47,162 nt of DNA, taken from positions 1 to 47,162 of the IMG/VR virus record IMGVR_UViG_3300031933_000083; one strand, written 5' to 3'. The position numbers and the translations under genes were made by a program. Origin of the DNA: a virus. Within the stretch, counting starts at the first letter, position 1, and every line of letters begins with the position of its first letter. Shown piece after piece: positions 17,660-26,945 of this stretch. The notes below the pieces were generated by a model. That model was not told where the DNA came from and did not search any database. It saw nothing but the letters and a program-made list of their open reading frames with translations.

Positions 17660-18964
17660 TTAGACTACACCGTACATGTAGCCCTGGTTTTGGACAGGTT
17701 GTTGGAATTGGTTCACAGGTGGCTGACCACCATACTGGGGCTGACCATACGGCTGGGGTTGCTGATATGGGTTATACGCAGGCTGCGCCGTGTACCCACC
17801 ACGTGTAGTAGGCGGTGGGGGTGGTGGCGCATTCCAGGGTGTCTGCTGAGCATTCCACATAGGAGCCTGTTGTTGAAAGGCTGGGTTCCTTGCCATAACC
17901 TGATCCCAAGGGAGTCCGTTACCCCCACTCTGTTGAGGTTGGGGTGCTGGAGCAGGCGCTTGATGTTGGACAGGTTGGGCAACCTGAGGCACTGGTGTTG
18001 TGACCGGCGCGGGTGGCTCAACACTACCTGCAACCTTAGCGGCCAATTCCAGCATGTGGCTCTTAGGATCAGCCACCGGTGCGGGCTCTTCACCGTTTAC
18101 CAGATTACCTTCGTTCCCTTTGAGTGAAGGGATCAGGTCACGGTAGACACTCAGGTCATCAATTTCGCTTTCCCAATCAGTGTCGATCAACAAATCGTCC
18201 GCATTTGCCAGATGCTTCTTGAAACGTTTGGTTATCTTGTTCAGCTGCTTAACCACCTTCAGGTAAGACTTAAGTAACGCATGGAAGTACGGGGCTGTCA
18301 TGCTGTTACTGCCGTGTGAATACTCTTCCAGCGATTCAGCGTTTGGTAGAATGTACAAGAAGAGATTCTTAAAGGCCTCCTTGTCATTCTTGCGGAGTTT
18401 AACTCCAAAGATTTCAGACTCATTGGAATCGAAATCGTCAGTGATTGGGAAGGACATCACTGCCACACGACTGTACTTGTTACCTTTCCAGTGCCCTCCA
18501 CGTTTCATGTAGATAGACGCCAGGCGATTATCACCGTCAGTGGTTGAAACACCCATGATCTTTTCGAAGGCTTTCACCGTTTTCGCGTCAGCCCGAGGTG
18601 CGAGTGAAAGGAATTCACTCTGGGTAGGACTGAGTTTGGCATGATAGTCCTTGTCAGCCGCAATGTGGATTAACTGGTCCAGCAGGGCGAAGGTCACTTC
18701 TGAGATATGGTACACCATCAGTGCACGCAGTTTCTTGATAACTGGCGACTCACCACGAATGATGTTTTCTGACAACGGGTGGAATGCGATGATGTTATCA
18801 GTAACACCGGCACGCAAGACTTCTTCAGTTGGGAATACCATCCGCTTCCCATCGACTGTGGCTGGGAATTTTTCACCCATCACGTTCATTGAAATCAAAC
18901 CCTCATTGTCGATGTCGAGGTTCACCGACTTGAGGACGTTTTTATATAACTGACGAATTTCCAT
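17660..18964 (-). CDS. Protein with Pro/Gln/Gly-rich C-terminal tail, 434 aa (phiKZ gp70 position)
   Basis: Residues 1-285 form a folded, mixed domain of no family I recognise. Residues 290-434 are low-complexity, rich in Pro, Gln, Ala, Gly and Tyr with a run of prolines. The tail contains YGQPQYGGQPPVN, closely like YNQPQYGGQRFVN near the C-terminus of ChmA. The ATG overlaps the previous gene by 23 nt and is preceded by GGTGAAG. Gene order places it next to nvRNAP beta, where phiKZ has gp70. A role in the phage nucleus is a guess based only on the shared tail motif. Confidence 0.75.
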   Translation of the reverse strand: MEIRQLYKNVLKSVNLDIDNEGLISMNVMGEKFPATVDGKRMVFPTEEVLRAGVTDNIIAFHPLSENIIRGESPVIKKLRALMVYHISEVTFALLDQLIHIAADKDYHAKLSPTQSEFLSLAPRADAKTVKAFEKIMGVSTTDGDNRLASIYMKRGGHWKGNKYSRVAVMSFPITDDFDSNESEIFGVKLRKNDKEAFKNLFLYILPNAESLEEYSHGSNSMTAPYFHALLKSYLKVVKQLNKITKRFKKHLANADDLLIDTDWESEIDDLSVYRDLIPSLKGNEGNLVNGEEPAPVADPKSHMLELAAKVAGSVEPPAPVTTPVPQVAQPVQHQAPAPAPQPQQSGGNGLPWDQVMARNPAFQQQAPMWNAQQTPWNAPPPPPPTTRGGYTAQPAYNPYQQPQPYGQPQYGGQPPVNQFQQPVQNQGYMYGVV

Positions 18965-20384
18965 AAGTCTTCACCATATTAGTTTCGTGGGGGGTGGTTA
19001 CGTTCTCTGCCAACGTGGTCAGGTCATTGGCGAGTGTGTACAGATCGCTTGGGTCCTGTGTCAGAACAGGTACCGAAAGTGCGTCACAGAACGAAGGCAT
19101 CATGAAGTCAATGTGGGGTTGACCGTTCATGCTGATTCGGACAAGGGTTTCACCTATCAAGTCGATCTGCATCGTGAGGTCGAACGTGATCAGGTTATTG
19201 TTGGTGATACCTCTCAACACTTCTGTTTTGAGGCGGTTGGTGAAAGCATCCAAGTAAGGTGACATGTCAATCGATGACGTGAATGACTTCTGACCAACGA
19301 TCTGAACGACGTACTCACCATTCAGTGTCTGGTTGGTGGCCATGAAGCTCACCCCCGTCAGCATCAAGTCCATCATGATCGAAGGGACTGAATGTGAAAG
19401 GGTGGTGGCAGCCAGGGTTTCCATGTTACTGCCAGCCCAATGCTCGGTCTGTCCACGGTGGTGGACCGGATCGCTCTGACGACGCAACATGATCATGGCA
19501 ATGCTATCCAGGTGCTGGTCGATCGCACAGAGTTCACCGTACGTGACAGACGCTTCCTGACCCATGTTGGTACGGTCCATCAGTTTCTTCAGGTACGGGT
19601 CGTCAGACACCAGTCCTTCCAAAACCTGTCCCCGTGCTTCATCCATAACGTGGTCGTAAGGAGTGGCTTCCCCGTCCACGCTGGCTTTAGCCATTTGATC
19701 AGCCTTCACGACGCGACTGATATATTCAGGAGCAAAGGTGTTTTTGCGATTGGACTTTTTGATGTGTCCGCTGGCAAAGTTTACCCGTGTGTCCAGGGTG
19801 TTACTGTTAGCCAAAGCACCCAACCCTGCTGTTACAAAAAGGTCCTCAGGACGCATTGAACGAGTGACTATCCCACCACCAAAGGATGGTTGGTAGACAC
19901 CAGTCAGTAACTGGGACGCGTCCACCACAGTCTGACGTTCAATCAAACCTCCCCAAGGGGAGTTTTCTTTAACGGATCGCAGTGTGATGCTGTTATTGAA
20001 GAACAGTCGCATGTTAGGATCAACGATGTGTTGCCCACCACGTTCGATAACGCCCACATAGTCTGTGTATCCGGTTACCACCTGACGCGTACTGGCCAAC
20101 AGGGACGTTGAACCGAATTCCACCTCCAGGATGAAACGAAGGCGGGGTGTATCCCAACCGTTGGTGATAGCTATGTTACCCTGTGCCTGTGCTGAAGGTT
20201 TCAGTACATTGCCCGCAATACCAGAGATCGTACTGCTGGTGATGTGTTGACCCATGTTCGTCGCTTCTTGGAACGAGCGCAAAGTCCCCATGTCCAATTC
20301 GGTTTTGAACGGTCGAGACGTCAGGTCATTATAGGTACCTGTCTCAACAAATATCGCTTTTACTACTTGTGTTGTGTTTAGCAT
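18942..20384 (-). CDS. Conserved phage protein, 480 aa (phiKZ gp69 position)
   Basis: No recognised domain. The N-terminal 200 residues are beta-rich with Gly/Asn turns; residues 215-300 are charged and helical; the C-terminal half contains an apolar Met-rich helix (SIMMDLMLTGVSFM). AAAGGAG precedes the ATG. It lies between the gp68-like gene and the tail-bearing protein in one tight unit. Confidence 0.7.
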   Translation of the reverse strand: MLNTTQVVKAIFVETGTYNDLTSRPFKTELDMGTLRSFQEATNMGQHITSSTISGIAGNVLKPSAQAQGNIAITNGWDTPRLRFILEVEFGSTSLLASTRQVVTGYTDYVGVIERGGQHIVDPNMRLFFNNSITLRSVKENSPWGGLIERQTVVDASQLLTGVYQPSFGGGIVTRSMRPEDLFVTAGLGALANSNTLDTRVNFASGHIKKSNRKNTFAPEYISRVVKADQMAKASVDGEATPYDHVMDEARGQVLEGLVSDDPYLKKLMDRTNMGQEASVTYGELCAIDQHLDSIAMIMLRRQSDPVHHRGQTEHWAGSNMETLAATTLSHSVPSIMMDLMLTGVSFMATNQTLNGEYVVQIVGQKSFTSSIDMSPYLDAFTNRLKTEVLRGITNNNLITFDLTMQIDLIGETLVRISMNGQPHIDFMMPSFCDALSVPVLTQDPSDLYTLANDLTTLAENVTTPHETNMVKTYGNSSVI

Positions 20385-20400
20385 GTTGCGCTCCTTTGAT

Positions 20401-21903
20401 TTACACGCGTAAGAGTAGTTGGGCCAACTGACTCTTAATGTCGGGGGGTGCGATGAAGACGTCAGTCCCTGTGGGAAGTACCTCTTTAACCAACACTTTG
20501 GGTCCAGTCACTACCCAGTCATGTTGGTAGATCTCTTTCGCCAACGTATCGATCGCCTTGGCCCCTACATTGGACTGTCGCTCATTCTGCATCTTGCTAC
20601 TGGTCCGCTGGTAATACGGGTATTTTTCAACCAGTTTATCCAAGTAGTCTTTCGGTATCCGGGTACGACTCTCTACGGTTCCGATGAGGTCATCATCGTT
20701 TTCAATGACGGGACTGGCGGTCATCAACAAAGCAAGTTCTTTGAATCCCCAACTCCACAACAACCCCTGTGTCACACCCATTGCCCTCAACAGGGCAGGT
20801 TTGTTTAATGATGGTATACTCCTTGCACTGATCGCTTTATTCATGACCCATTGCGTCAACGTGATGTGGTGTGTCATGATCTGAAGAAACTCTTGACGAC
20901 AGGCTTCATTCAAAGCAAGTTGAACCAACCTCAGGTCGGCTTCAGGGTCAACCCGAGTTGCCATTTCCATGGTTCGCTCAGTATAGACAGATGCCAATAC
21001 AATGGCACCGTCTGAGACTTCCTGTTTCACCTTGTAGGTTTCTACCAGTGAAATGTTGTCTTCATCAGCACCGTCCTTAGGTTGACGTTTATCCGTCACC
21101 TTGCCTTTGAAGTTCCTGTCCATCGAGCGGTTGTTTGAAATGATGAAGTTATAAATGTTGGAGATAATGGTGCTTTTATCCCCTGGTACATTCACCTCAC
21201 CCACCAAGACCTTCCGTATGATGGAACGGTTCAGCAACCATTCTGGAAGCTCGTCACTTCCCAACCCATCCAGTACAGCTGAAATGGAAACGTCTTCATA
21301 TTCCACGGAACTGTAAACGTAAACCCGCAAACGTTCCATAGCGGGTGTTTCGTACAACTTAGACGTAGACAGGATACCCATTGCCTGATGTTCTTTTTGG
21401 GTGCTCCCGACTTCTTTCTTTACCCGATCAATGTATTCACCAAACACCGGCACCATAGGCCTCAGTGCAATTGTGAAAATGACCAAGTCCAAATAGTCGT
21501 CCCTCAGGTATGTCCGAGGTTCGATATCTTTGGGACCGTATTCGGTTTTCATTGTAGCCGGGATCTTAACGTCCCCATAAAACAGGACTGAACGTTTCAA
21601 CTCTTCGAGGTCGTGATACTCGTAAAGTTGTTTCGTTAGATCACGCATTTTAAAATGTAACTGGATCAACGTACTGACGTTGTTCATTGTCCAGAGCATT
21701 TCCTGGTAGGTGTTCCAAATACCTAGTTGTGTTTTGGCATCCAAGGAGGCCCAGTACCGGTTGATGTCGTCAAAGAAAGTATTGATGTTGTGGAATGAGG
21801 TTCGCTCGTAGGTGTTGGTGCTCCAGACCATTTGCTCACCAGCGTGTTCCATCAACACCATGGTCATTTTACCTGACTCTGGTTCGACTATACTGAGTTT
21901 CAT
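20401..21903 (-). CDS. Probable fifth nvRNAP subunit (phiKZ gp68-like)
   Basis: 500 residues without a recognisable domain. The identification rests on synteny and size: it lies three genes upstream of nvRNAP betaC, as gp68 does relative to gp71-73 in phiKZ, and gp68 is about the same length as I recall. gp68 is the subunit without homology to bacterial RNAP that the phiKZ nvRNAP needs for promoter binding. The protein is helical with many Arg/Lys and a Ser/Asp-rich linker near residues 260-285. An early-type promoter lies about 50 nt upstream. Moderately sure as a gene, less sure of the function. Confidence 0.65.
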   Translation of the reverse strand: MKLSIVEPESGKMTMVLMEHAGEQMVWSTNTYERTSFHNINTFFDDINRYWASLDAKTQLGIWNTYQEMLWTMNNVSTLIQLHFKMRDLTKQLYEYHDLEELKRSVLFYGDVKIPATMKTEYGPKDIEPRTYLRDDYLDLVIFTIALRPMVPVFGEYIDRVKKEVGSTQKEHQAMGILSTSKLYETPAMERLRVYVYSSVEYEDVSISAVLDGLGSDELPEWLLNRSIIRKVLVGEVNVPGDKSTIISNIYNFIISNNRSMDRNFKGKVTDKRQPKDGADEDNISLVETYKVKQEVSDGAIVLASVYTERTMEMATRVDPEADLRLVQLALNEACRQEFLQIMTHHITLTQWVMNKAISARSIPSLNKPALLRAMGVTQGLLWSWGFKELALLMTASPVIENDDDLIGTVESRTRIPKDYLDKLVEKYPYYQRTSSKMQNERQSNVGAKAIDTLAKEIYQHDWVVTGPKVLVKEVLPTGTDVFIAPPDIKSQLAQLLLRV

Positions 21904-21951
21904 TCTGCTTCGCCTTTTGATTGTAGTCTTTAGGGTGTTACGTGACCACAG

Positions 21952-21977
21952 TAATAATATATATTTGAAAGTTTTTT
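21952..21977 (-). promoter_or_regulatory. Early-promoter-like motif
   Basis: Minus strand AAAAAACTTTCAAATATATA then TTATTACTG, about 49 nt before ATG 21903. Directly upstream of the gp68-like gene. Confidence 0.65.
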
Positions 21978-22002
21978 ATTGGTCTCCTCATCTTTTAACA
22001 GA

Positions 22003-22036
22003 GTCCCTCGACCCAGTATTAGGTATCGAGGGACTC
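22003..22036 (-). terminator. Terminator-like hairpin
   Basis: GAGTCCCTCGA pairs perfectly with TCGAGGGACTC across a loop of about 12 nt. It lies after the SSB-like gene. The T tract after the stem is weak, so strength is uncertain. Confidence 0.6.
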
Positions 22037-22054
22037 GTATGAGTATTACATTAC

Positions 22055-22729
22055 TTACATTGGGAAGTCGTCTTCCCAGCTAGATCCGCCGCCACTTGCA
22101 GGGGCTTGATTTTGTCCACCGTTATAGTTGGATTTCTGACCGCCACCCTGTTTATTGTCACGGGGTTCAGGCTCTACGTAGTTGGTATCCAACACGTTGG
22201 CAGTGAGTTCACGCAGCATGGTAACGTAACTGCTGGCGTAAATGGTGGAGAGTTCGGCTTCCGACATTGGTGAGCCATCGATGTTCTTCACGGCGTGGAA
22301 GTTGGAGGGGAGGAATACAAACTTCAGGTACGGGCGCTCTTTCGCAGTGACAGCAATGAACACACGCCCTTCTTTGTCGCGACCGACGTGAGTGGTGGAA
22401 ACCACTTTCGGGGTTTCAGAACGCTTGTTGTCGAACCAGGTATAGTTCAGGTTGTCAATGGAATACTTCTGATCCGCTGGACCATCGATGACGCGTTGCA
22501 GGAGTTCCAGGAGACTGTAGAACGTTGGTGTATCCATGGCAGCTCGGATATTACCATTGTTCCGATCATTGGGGACATTGGTGTATACGTCGATACGTGG
22601 GTTGTTTTTCACAACCGAGAATTTCAGGTTACCTGGCTTTGTTGCGCCCTGTGCAGGCGGGCAAGAGAGAACCAGTTTGTATTCACTGAGTGCTGTTTTG
22701 GGTGGTGGTGCCGGTTTGAAGTTACTCAT
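22055..22729 (-). CDS. Single-stranded DNA-binding protein-like
   Basis: 224 residues. Residues 15-165 are beta-rich, consistent with an OB-type fold. Residues 185-215 are a Gly/Asn/Gln/Ser-rich disordered linker. The protein ends in SSWEDDFPM, an acidic aromatic tip like the SSB tail (DDDIPF type) that recruits replication proteins. The architecture, rather than sequence identity, supports the call. It is followed by a hairpin terminator and precedes the gp68-like unit. Confidence 0.7.
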   Translation of the reverse strand: MSNFKPAPPPKTALSEYKLVLSCPPAQGATKPGNLKFSVVKNNPRIDVYTNVPNDRNNGNIRAAMDTPTFYSLLELLQRVIDGPADQKYSIDNLNYTWFDNKRSETPKVVSTTHVGRDKEGRVFIAVTAKERPYLKFVFLPSNFHAVKNIDGSPMSEAELSTIYASSYVTMLRELTANVLDTNYVEPEPRDNKQGGGQKSNYNGGQNQAPASGGGSSWEDDFPM

Positions 22730-22804
22730 TTTACTTTCCTTAAGGGCAAATTGAACCTACACTTAATAACGCCAATCCGTAGTTATTTACGGGAAGGTGT
22801 CAGC

Positions 22805-23650
22805 CTATTTCATTAGGTTAAGCATAAGTTGTTTGAATGTAGGGTCATACGCTTTGTTGATGCTGTAGCGCATTTTTTCCTGGGTTGTATTGACTGTCCA
22901 GTTATCTTCTTCAGCGATGCGAATTAGTTCGCGTTTGATTTTAATGGGGAACGTTGAAAAGGTTTCACCATCACCAAACACCTGGAGTGTTAATTTGTTA
23001 AAGGGTATCCGTGTTAAGTTTTTACCTCCTGTTAATTTACTAGTCCAGTCAGCGGGACCTTTTAAATTGCCGGTATGGGACTCCAACAGGACCAATTGTT
23101 TAAATTCATAACGGGACAACAGATCGATCGGTTGATGGGTCAGTATCAAACTTTTACCCGCCTTAGTTTCTAGCTTTACATCATAAACCTCCACTGGATA
23201 AGGCGACTCGTCCTTATCCATAAACGGTTCAAGCGCTGCTTTTTCTAGGGCATGGTGAAATTTTTGTCGTTCTGTTTTGGGATATTTGGGTATGGAGTGA
23301 TTAAAGGTTCTAAGAAAACTTTTAAACGTTGTGATGTAAAACTTAACTTGGGTTCTGGAGAACGTCGTTTTATTAATCGTTTCTTCCAAAATCCGCATCT
23401 CTAGAACAAGGGTGTCCGTTAACTCTTCCGGGTTAAGTTGTACCTTCTGTTCTGAGGGGATGGACCCCACTACATTACGCAGTAGGGTCCTCACATTTAT
23501 CCAGAGTGTTTCGAAGTTATGGATTTCGGGGTTCTGGGTTTCATGTTCGGGCAGTATCCCCATAACCGACTCTATCGCCAGTGAGGTACCTATCGAAACC
23601 GGTAACTGTCCGTATTCGCGGTTACTGAGGATGTCAGCTGATGTGTTCAC
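22805..23650 (-). CDS. Hypothetical protein coupled to SbcD-like nuclease
   Basis: 281 residues from GTG 23650, overlapping the end of the SbcD-like gene by 17 nt, with AGGAG upstream of the GTG. Helical N-terminal two thirds, then a basic segment (SKLTGGKNLTRIPFNKLTL). No domain recognised. Coupling to the nuclease gene suggests a DNA repair or recombination partner. Confidence 0.7.
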   Translation of the reverse strand: MNTSADILSNREYGQLPVSIGTSLAIESVMGILPEHETQNPEIHNFETLWINVRTLLRNVVGSIPSEQKVQLNPEELTDTLVLEMRILEETINKTTFSRTQVKFYITTFKSFLRTFNHSIPKYPKTERQKFHHALEKAALEPFMDKDESPYPVEVYDVKLETKAGKSLILTHQPIDLLSRYEFKQLVLLESHTGNLKGPADWTSKLTGGKNLTRIPFNKLTLQVFGDGETFSTFPIKIKRELIRIAEEDNWTVNTTQEKMRYSINKAYDPTFKQLMLNLMK

Positions 23651-24758
23651 TCAACAACTCCTGACCACGTTTAATTAAACCGACATCCAGTCCTTTCTCC
23701 TCCAACTTACCTAACACCATTTCCATTATGTTGGCGTTGGTGATCGCAGGTGGTGTATAGGGCGTATAAATGTCAGTGAACGATTTTTGTGCGTTTTTGG
23801 TTTCCTCGGTCGGTTTAGTTGTAAACACGATGTGGGGGAACCGTTCTTTTACAGTTAAAAGACCATTCCAGATGGCGTCACTCTTTGAGGCCATCAGACG
23901 GACATGACTGTTTTTAGGCAGGTCGTCCAAAAACTTCAATTGATCCAATGCGTCTTCAATGGAGCGACCGGAGCAATCAACCGTTTTATAGAGCTTTGCC
24001 AACTTATTTTCAATGAATGTGATACGGTGATCACCATTTTCGAATAAGTCAACGCGCACATGTCCCTTAGGTTCTTCTTCACCATGGGTTAAGCGGTTGT
24101 GGGAACCGGCTGCTATGATCCTTTCATGTACCGAGTGTTTGTGGACATGTCCAACAAATACCAGGTGTCGCGTTATATCCATATAGCGTTGTGGGTCATG
24201 TGTGGGGGCTGGGACGTGTGGTGGAAGTTGATAACTGAATGCCCCATGCATCACGGTGAAATCAACTTTCTCCAATCCATGCTCAGCAAGGGTCTTCTTA
24301 ACGTCCAACCAAATCTCGTCAGTGCTGTGTTTCCACTCGTCGGGTATATAGAGGACATGACAGTCAAACTTTTCAATGTACTCCACCGCCAGGACACTGA
24401 AATATTTAAGGTCAGCCCCTATCTCCGATGACTCGTTTTCAATCTCGAAATGTTTACTCTGTTTCCAATCGTGGGAAGGTGTCCCTTCCAATACACGGAT
24501 TAGAATATCCCTTTCCTTACACATCCGCAAGAGACGGTTTATCCACAAACGAATCTCGATCACATTTTCATCGGGAAACTTAAGTAGACGATCAAACACG
24601 TCCCCTGCAATGAAGAGAATATCTAGGTCATCCATGTCGGCGGTATTGGGAAATGCCTTATAGAGTCCTTGAAGGACTTCTGTGGTGGTAGTTTTCGGAT
24701 GACCCAGATGAATGTCAGAGATTTCTTCTATTCTTAATTTACCGTTTTTAAATTTCAT
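23634..24758 (-). CDS. SbcD/Mre11-like metallophosphoesterase nuclease
   Basis: 374 residues from ATG 24758, overlapping the previous stop by 11 nt (longer readings start inside that gene and lack a motif). Metallophosphoesterase motifs in order: SDIHLGH (14-20), GDVFD, GTPSHD in place of GNHD, MHGAF, and GHVH. This is the SbcD/T4 gp47 type of nuclease that works with an SbcC/gp46 ATPase in end processing. No gp46 partner is in this window. The GTPSHD variant (Ser for Asn in GNHD) is a departure from the usual motif. Confidence 0.9.
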   Translation of the reverse strand: MKFKNGKLRIEEISDIHLGHPKTTTTEVLQGLYKAFPNTADMDDLDILFIAGDVFDRLLKFPDENVIEIRLWINRLLRMCKERDILIRVLEGTPSHDWKQSKHFEIENESSEIGADLKYFSVLAVEYIEKFDCHVLYIPDEWKHSTDEIWLDVKKTLAEHGLEKVDFTVMHGAFSYQLPPHVPAPTHDPQRYMDITRHLVFVGHVHKHSVHERIIAAGSHNRLTHGEEEPKGHVRVDLFENGDHRITFIENKLAKLYKTVDCSGRSIEDALDQLKFLDDLPKNSHVRLMASKSDAIWNGLLTVKERFPHIVFTTKPTEETKNAQKSFTDIYTPYTPPAITNANIMEMVLGKLEEKGLDVGLIKRGQELLSEHIS

Positions 24759-25299
24759 CGTACTGGCCGGTGAAAATGTCGTCATGCGGCGCGTTAGGTA
24801 AACGCTCCTGCTTAACAGCGTTCGGGCCATCACCTGAAGGAGTGCCCAGAGGTTCATACCCGTAGCGCGTCAGTATCTGGTTCCAAAGATCCAATTCTGA
24901 TTGATCCACAGAGGATTCGTAGATGCGGGCCGACATTTTATTGTCGAGGTAACGCTCACCCAACTGTGGAATCACTTCTGACTTCTGCTTGGCTGTAGCG
25001 ATCACCTCAAATGTGGAATCCTTGGAAGACTTCGCTTTTTCAATACCAGGACGTTTACAGATAGCCGGTACTGTGAATAGTGTCCGACTCCCATCCACTA
25101 CCTGTATGGGCATGAATACACTGCCAGCAATGTCTACCCAAAAACCGAGGTCTATTTCACGCTCACCGCGATACATCAATGATGGCAACACCTTCTGGAC
25201 GAAAGTAGACTCGTTAATCTTGGGTATGGCTTCTTCGGACATCTCACGGATATCGCGCATTGCATCTTTGATGGCCGGTTTAATCGGAAGCTGGTTCAT
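24748..25299 (-). CDS. Hypothetical protein, 183 aa
   Basis: Start ATG 25299 chosen because GAGGGTGA lies just upstream; longer in-frame readings extend into the preceding gene. Mixed fold with YRGEREIDLGFWVDIAG in the middle and an acidic, disordered tail. Overlaps the genes on both sides, so it belongs to one unit of coupled genes. Not recognised; a virion or recombination role cannot be told apart. Confidence 0.7.
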   Translation of the reverse strand: MNQLPIKPAIKDAMRDIREMSEEAIPKINESTFVQKVLPSLMYRGEREIDLGFWVDIAGSVFMPIQVVDGSRTLFTVPAICKRPGIEKAKSSKDSTFEVIATAKQKSEVIPQLGERYLDNKMSARIYESSVDQSELDLWNQILTRYGYEPLGTPSGDGPNAVKQERLPNAPHDDIFTGQYDEI

Positions 25300-25744
25300 C
25301 ACTTTCACCCTCTGCATGGACACCGTACATGACACCATAATAAATCTTACCTTCAGGCGCACCCACTTCCTGGAGTTTTGTCCTCAGGCGCTCCACCATT
25401 TCAGGACGGATCGGTTCCTCCACCCATTCGTCTTCGGGCGATTCTTGATAGAAAAAGCTAATACCGTTTGGGTTGGTGGGGTGATCCCCAGGAAGAAGCA
25501 TCACTTTGAAATTCTCAACCCCATCATTAATGGGGTTTTCAGAAACCTCAATATGGTAATCAACAAATTGTGGTGTTGAAGGTTGTCCCAGTTTAGTACG
25601 GATTGATTCTACCAGATGGGAGAACAGTGCCTCCAGGTTTTGGACTTTATTTTCCAACTCCTGAATTCGCTCAAGCATTTGTTGTTCTTTAGTAGGTTCA
25701 CTGTTTCCTGGAATCACTTCTTCGTTCATAGCTTCATTACCCAT
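25280..25744 (-). CDS. Hypothetical protein with N-terminal coiled coil, 154 aa
   Basis: Residues 18-50 form a heptad-like coiled coil (EQQMLERIQELENKVQNLE) followed by an acidic beta-rich domain. The ATG overlaps the upstream stop by 8 nt (ATGGGTAA); an internal ATG at 25729 is an alternative. Not recognised. Confidence 0.7.
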   Translation of the reverse strand: MGNEAMNEEVIPGNSEPTKEQQMLERIQELENKVQNLEALFSHLVESIRTKLGQPSTPQFVDYHIEVSENPINDGVENFKVMLLPGDHPTNPNGISFFYQESPEDEWVEEPIRPEMVERLRTKLQEVGAPEGKIYYGVMYGVHAEGESDEPASD

Positions 25745-26144
25745 TATTGATTTTCATGATGTTAACGACCTTTGACTCCATAGTGGAAATCAAATGTCCG
25801 ATACTGTGTCGCTTACCACCCTCACTGACAAGGGCGTCAACCTCTATGGAGAGTGAATTCTCGGGGTCTGTTGCATTGTTGTCAGTGGTGATATTGACAG
25901 TGACTTGCACCTCTTCAAAATAACGAGAGAGGTATCTGTGTAACGCGTCCTCCATTTCTGGACCCAACTTATGGCGGTCGTTGCCCCACTGTCGAACCAT
26001 ATAAGGGAGGGAGGTTATTGTGCCTCTATAAAAATTGCTTTGGGAGTAATCACTTACGAAAAAGTTAGCGAATAACTTATCGGCTTTCTCTGCAATTTCA
26101 GTCACCCATCCGGATGCACTCAACGATGGTACGGGTATGGCCAT
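25737..26144 (-). CDS. Hypothetical protein, 135 aa (possible baseplate type)
   Basis: Pattern LPYMVRQWGNDRHKLGPEMEDALHRYLSRYF, then a beta strand pair with alternating residues (VQVTVNIT) and an acidic loop. This order resembles the T4 gp25-like/W-family short baseplate proteins only loosely. First of four overlapping genes. I would not assign a function. Confidence 0.65.
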   Translation of the reverse strand: MAIPVPSLSASGWVTEIAEKADKLFANFFVSDYSQSNFYRGTITSLPYMVRQWGNDRHKLGPEMEDALHRYLSRYFEEVQVTVNITTDNNATDPENSLSIEVDALVSEGGKRHSIGHLISTMESKVVNIMKINNG

Positions 26145-26173
26145 TTTCTTTACCTGTGTTTAAATAATAAACA

Positions 26174-26203
26174 AAGAAAAAAGGTGACCGTAGCCACCTT
26201 TTA
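26174..26203 (-). terminator. Rho-independent terminator
   Basis: Minus strand AAAAGGTGGC, loop TACG, GTCACCTTTT then TTTCTTTG. Ends the gene at 26224. Confidence 0.85.
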
Positions 26204-26223
26204 AACTTTAAAGCGCCACACGC

Positions 26224-26841
26224 TTACAGGTCAGCGTTCCACTTACTGGTGGGGTCTTCTTTACCAGCTCGAAGGTGTTCCACTATTGACAACCACGTGG
26301 TCTGTATATCCACCTGTTCATCCAACAGCAGTTCTTCATCTTCTGGTAGAAGCTCGTCATAATAACAGTTGGCGTACCAGCTACCATCATCACGTTCCTG
26401 CACCAACCCATTCATTGCGCGGCGATAATCATAATGTTCCTCACCAATTTGCCCTGGGGCTATATCGGTATAGGTATCGGAATAACCATCACAGCGTTGT
26501 TGGTGGTACAGTTTACGTATGGTGGGTTCAGCCATTATCCAACGCTGCATTACGGGGGGTGCATGTTGGAGTTGACCTATTTGGATCAGTTCCTGTATCT
26601 CATTCGTCTGCCAAACGCTTTTTACAGCGCGTGAGGCGGCGCGGGCCATCCTCATGGCTTCAGAGCCACTCACCTTCTCATAAAGGGCACTGGCCTGCTC
26701 CATGAAGCGGTTACCCGCCTCGGTGAGGAGATGGGTGCCTTGCTGGAGCTGGTTCTGCAGGAAAGTCTGAGTCCCTGGGTGCGGCTTGCTGTACGCGAGA
26801 GAATCAAATAACGTTGATCCACCTTGTACGACTGTCGCCAT
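26224..26841 (-). CDS. Hypothetical protein, 205 aa
   Basis: Alanine-rich helical N-terminal 100 residues, then a Tyr/Asp-rich acidic C-terminal part. It is a single-gene unit: an early-like promoter about 80 nt upstream, a good ribosome site (AAAGGAG) and a terminator directly after. That layout suits a small early protein. Not recognised. Confidence 0.7.
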   Translation of the reverse strand: MATVVQGGSTLFDSLAYSKPHPGTQTFLQNQLQQGTHLLTEAGNRFMEQASALYEKVSGSEAMRMARAASRAVKSVWQTNEIQELIQIGQLQHAPPVMQRWIMAEPTIRKLYHQQRCDGYSDTYTDIAPGQIGEEHYDYRRAMNGLVQERDDGSWYANCYYDELLPEDEELLLDEQVDIQTTWLSIVEHLRAGKEDPTSKWNADL

Positions 26842-26919
26842 AGTCTTTTTGCTCCTTTGATTAAGTTTACGCTCTATTTAATACGACTGTTACGTCATTT
26901 TAAACATAGCACTCCTTTA

Positions 26920-26945
26920 GATAATATATACCTAAGATTCTTTTG
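26920..26945 (-). promoter_or_regulatory. Early-promoter-like motif
   Basis: Minus strand AATCTTAGGTATATATTATC, followed within 10 nt by AAAGGAG. It lies about 80 nt before ATG 26841. Confidence 0.6.
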
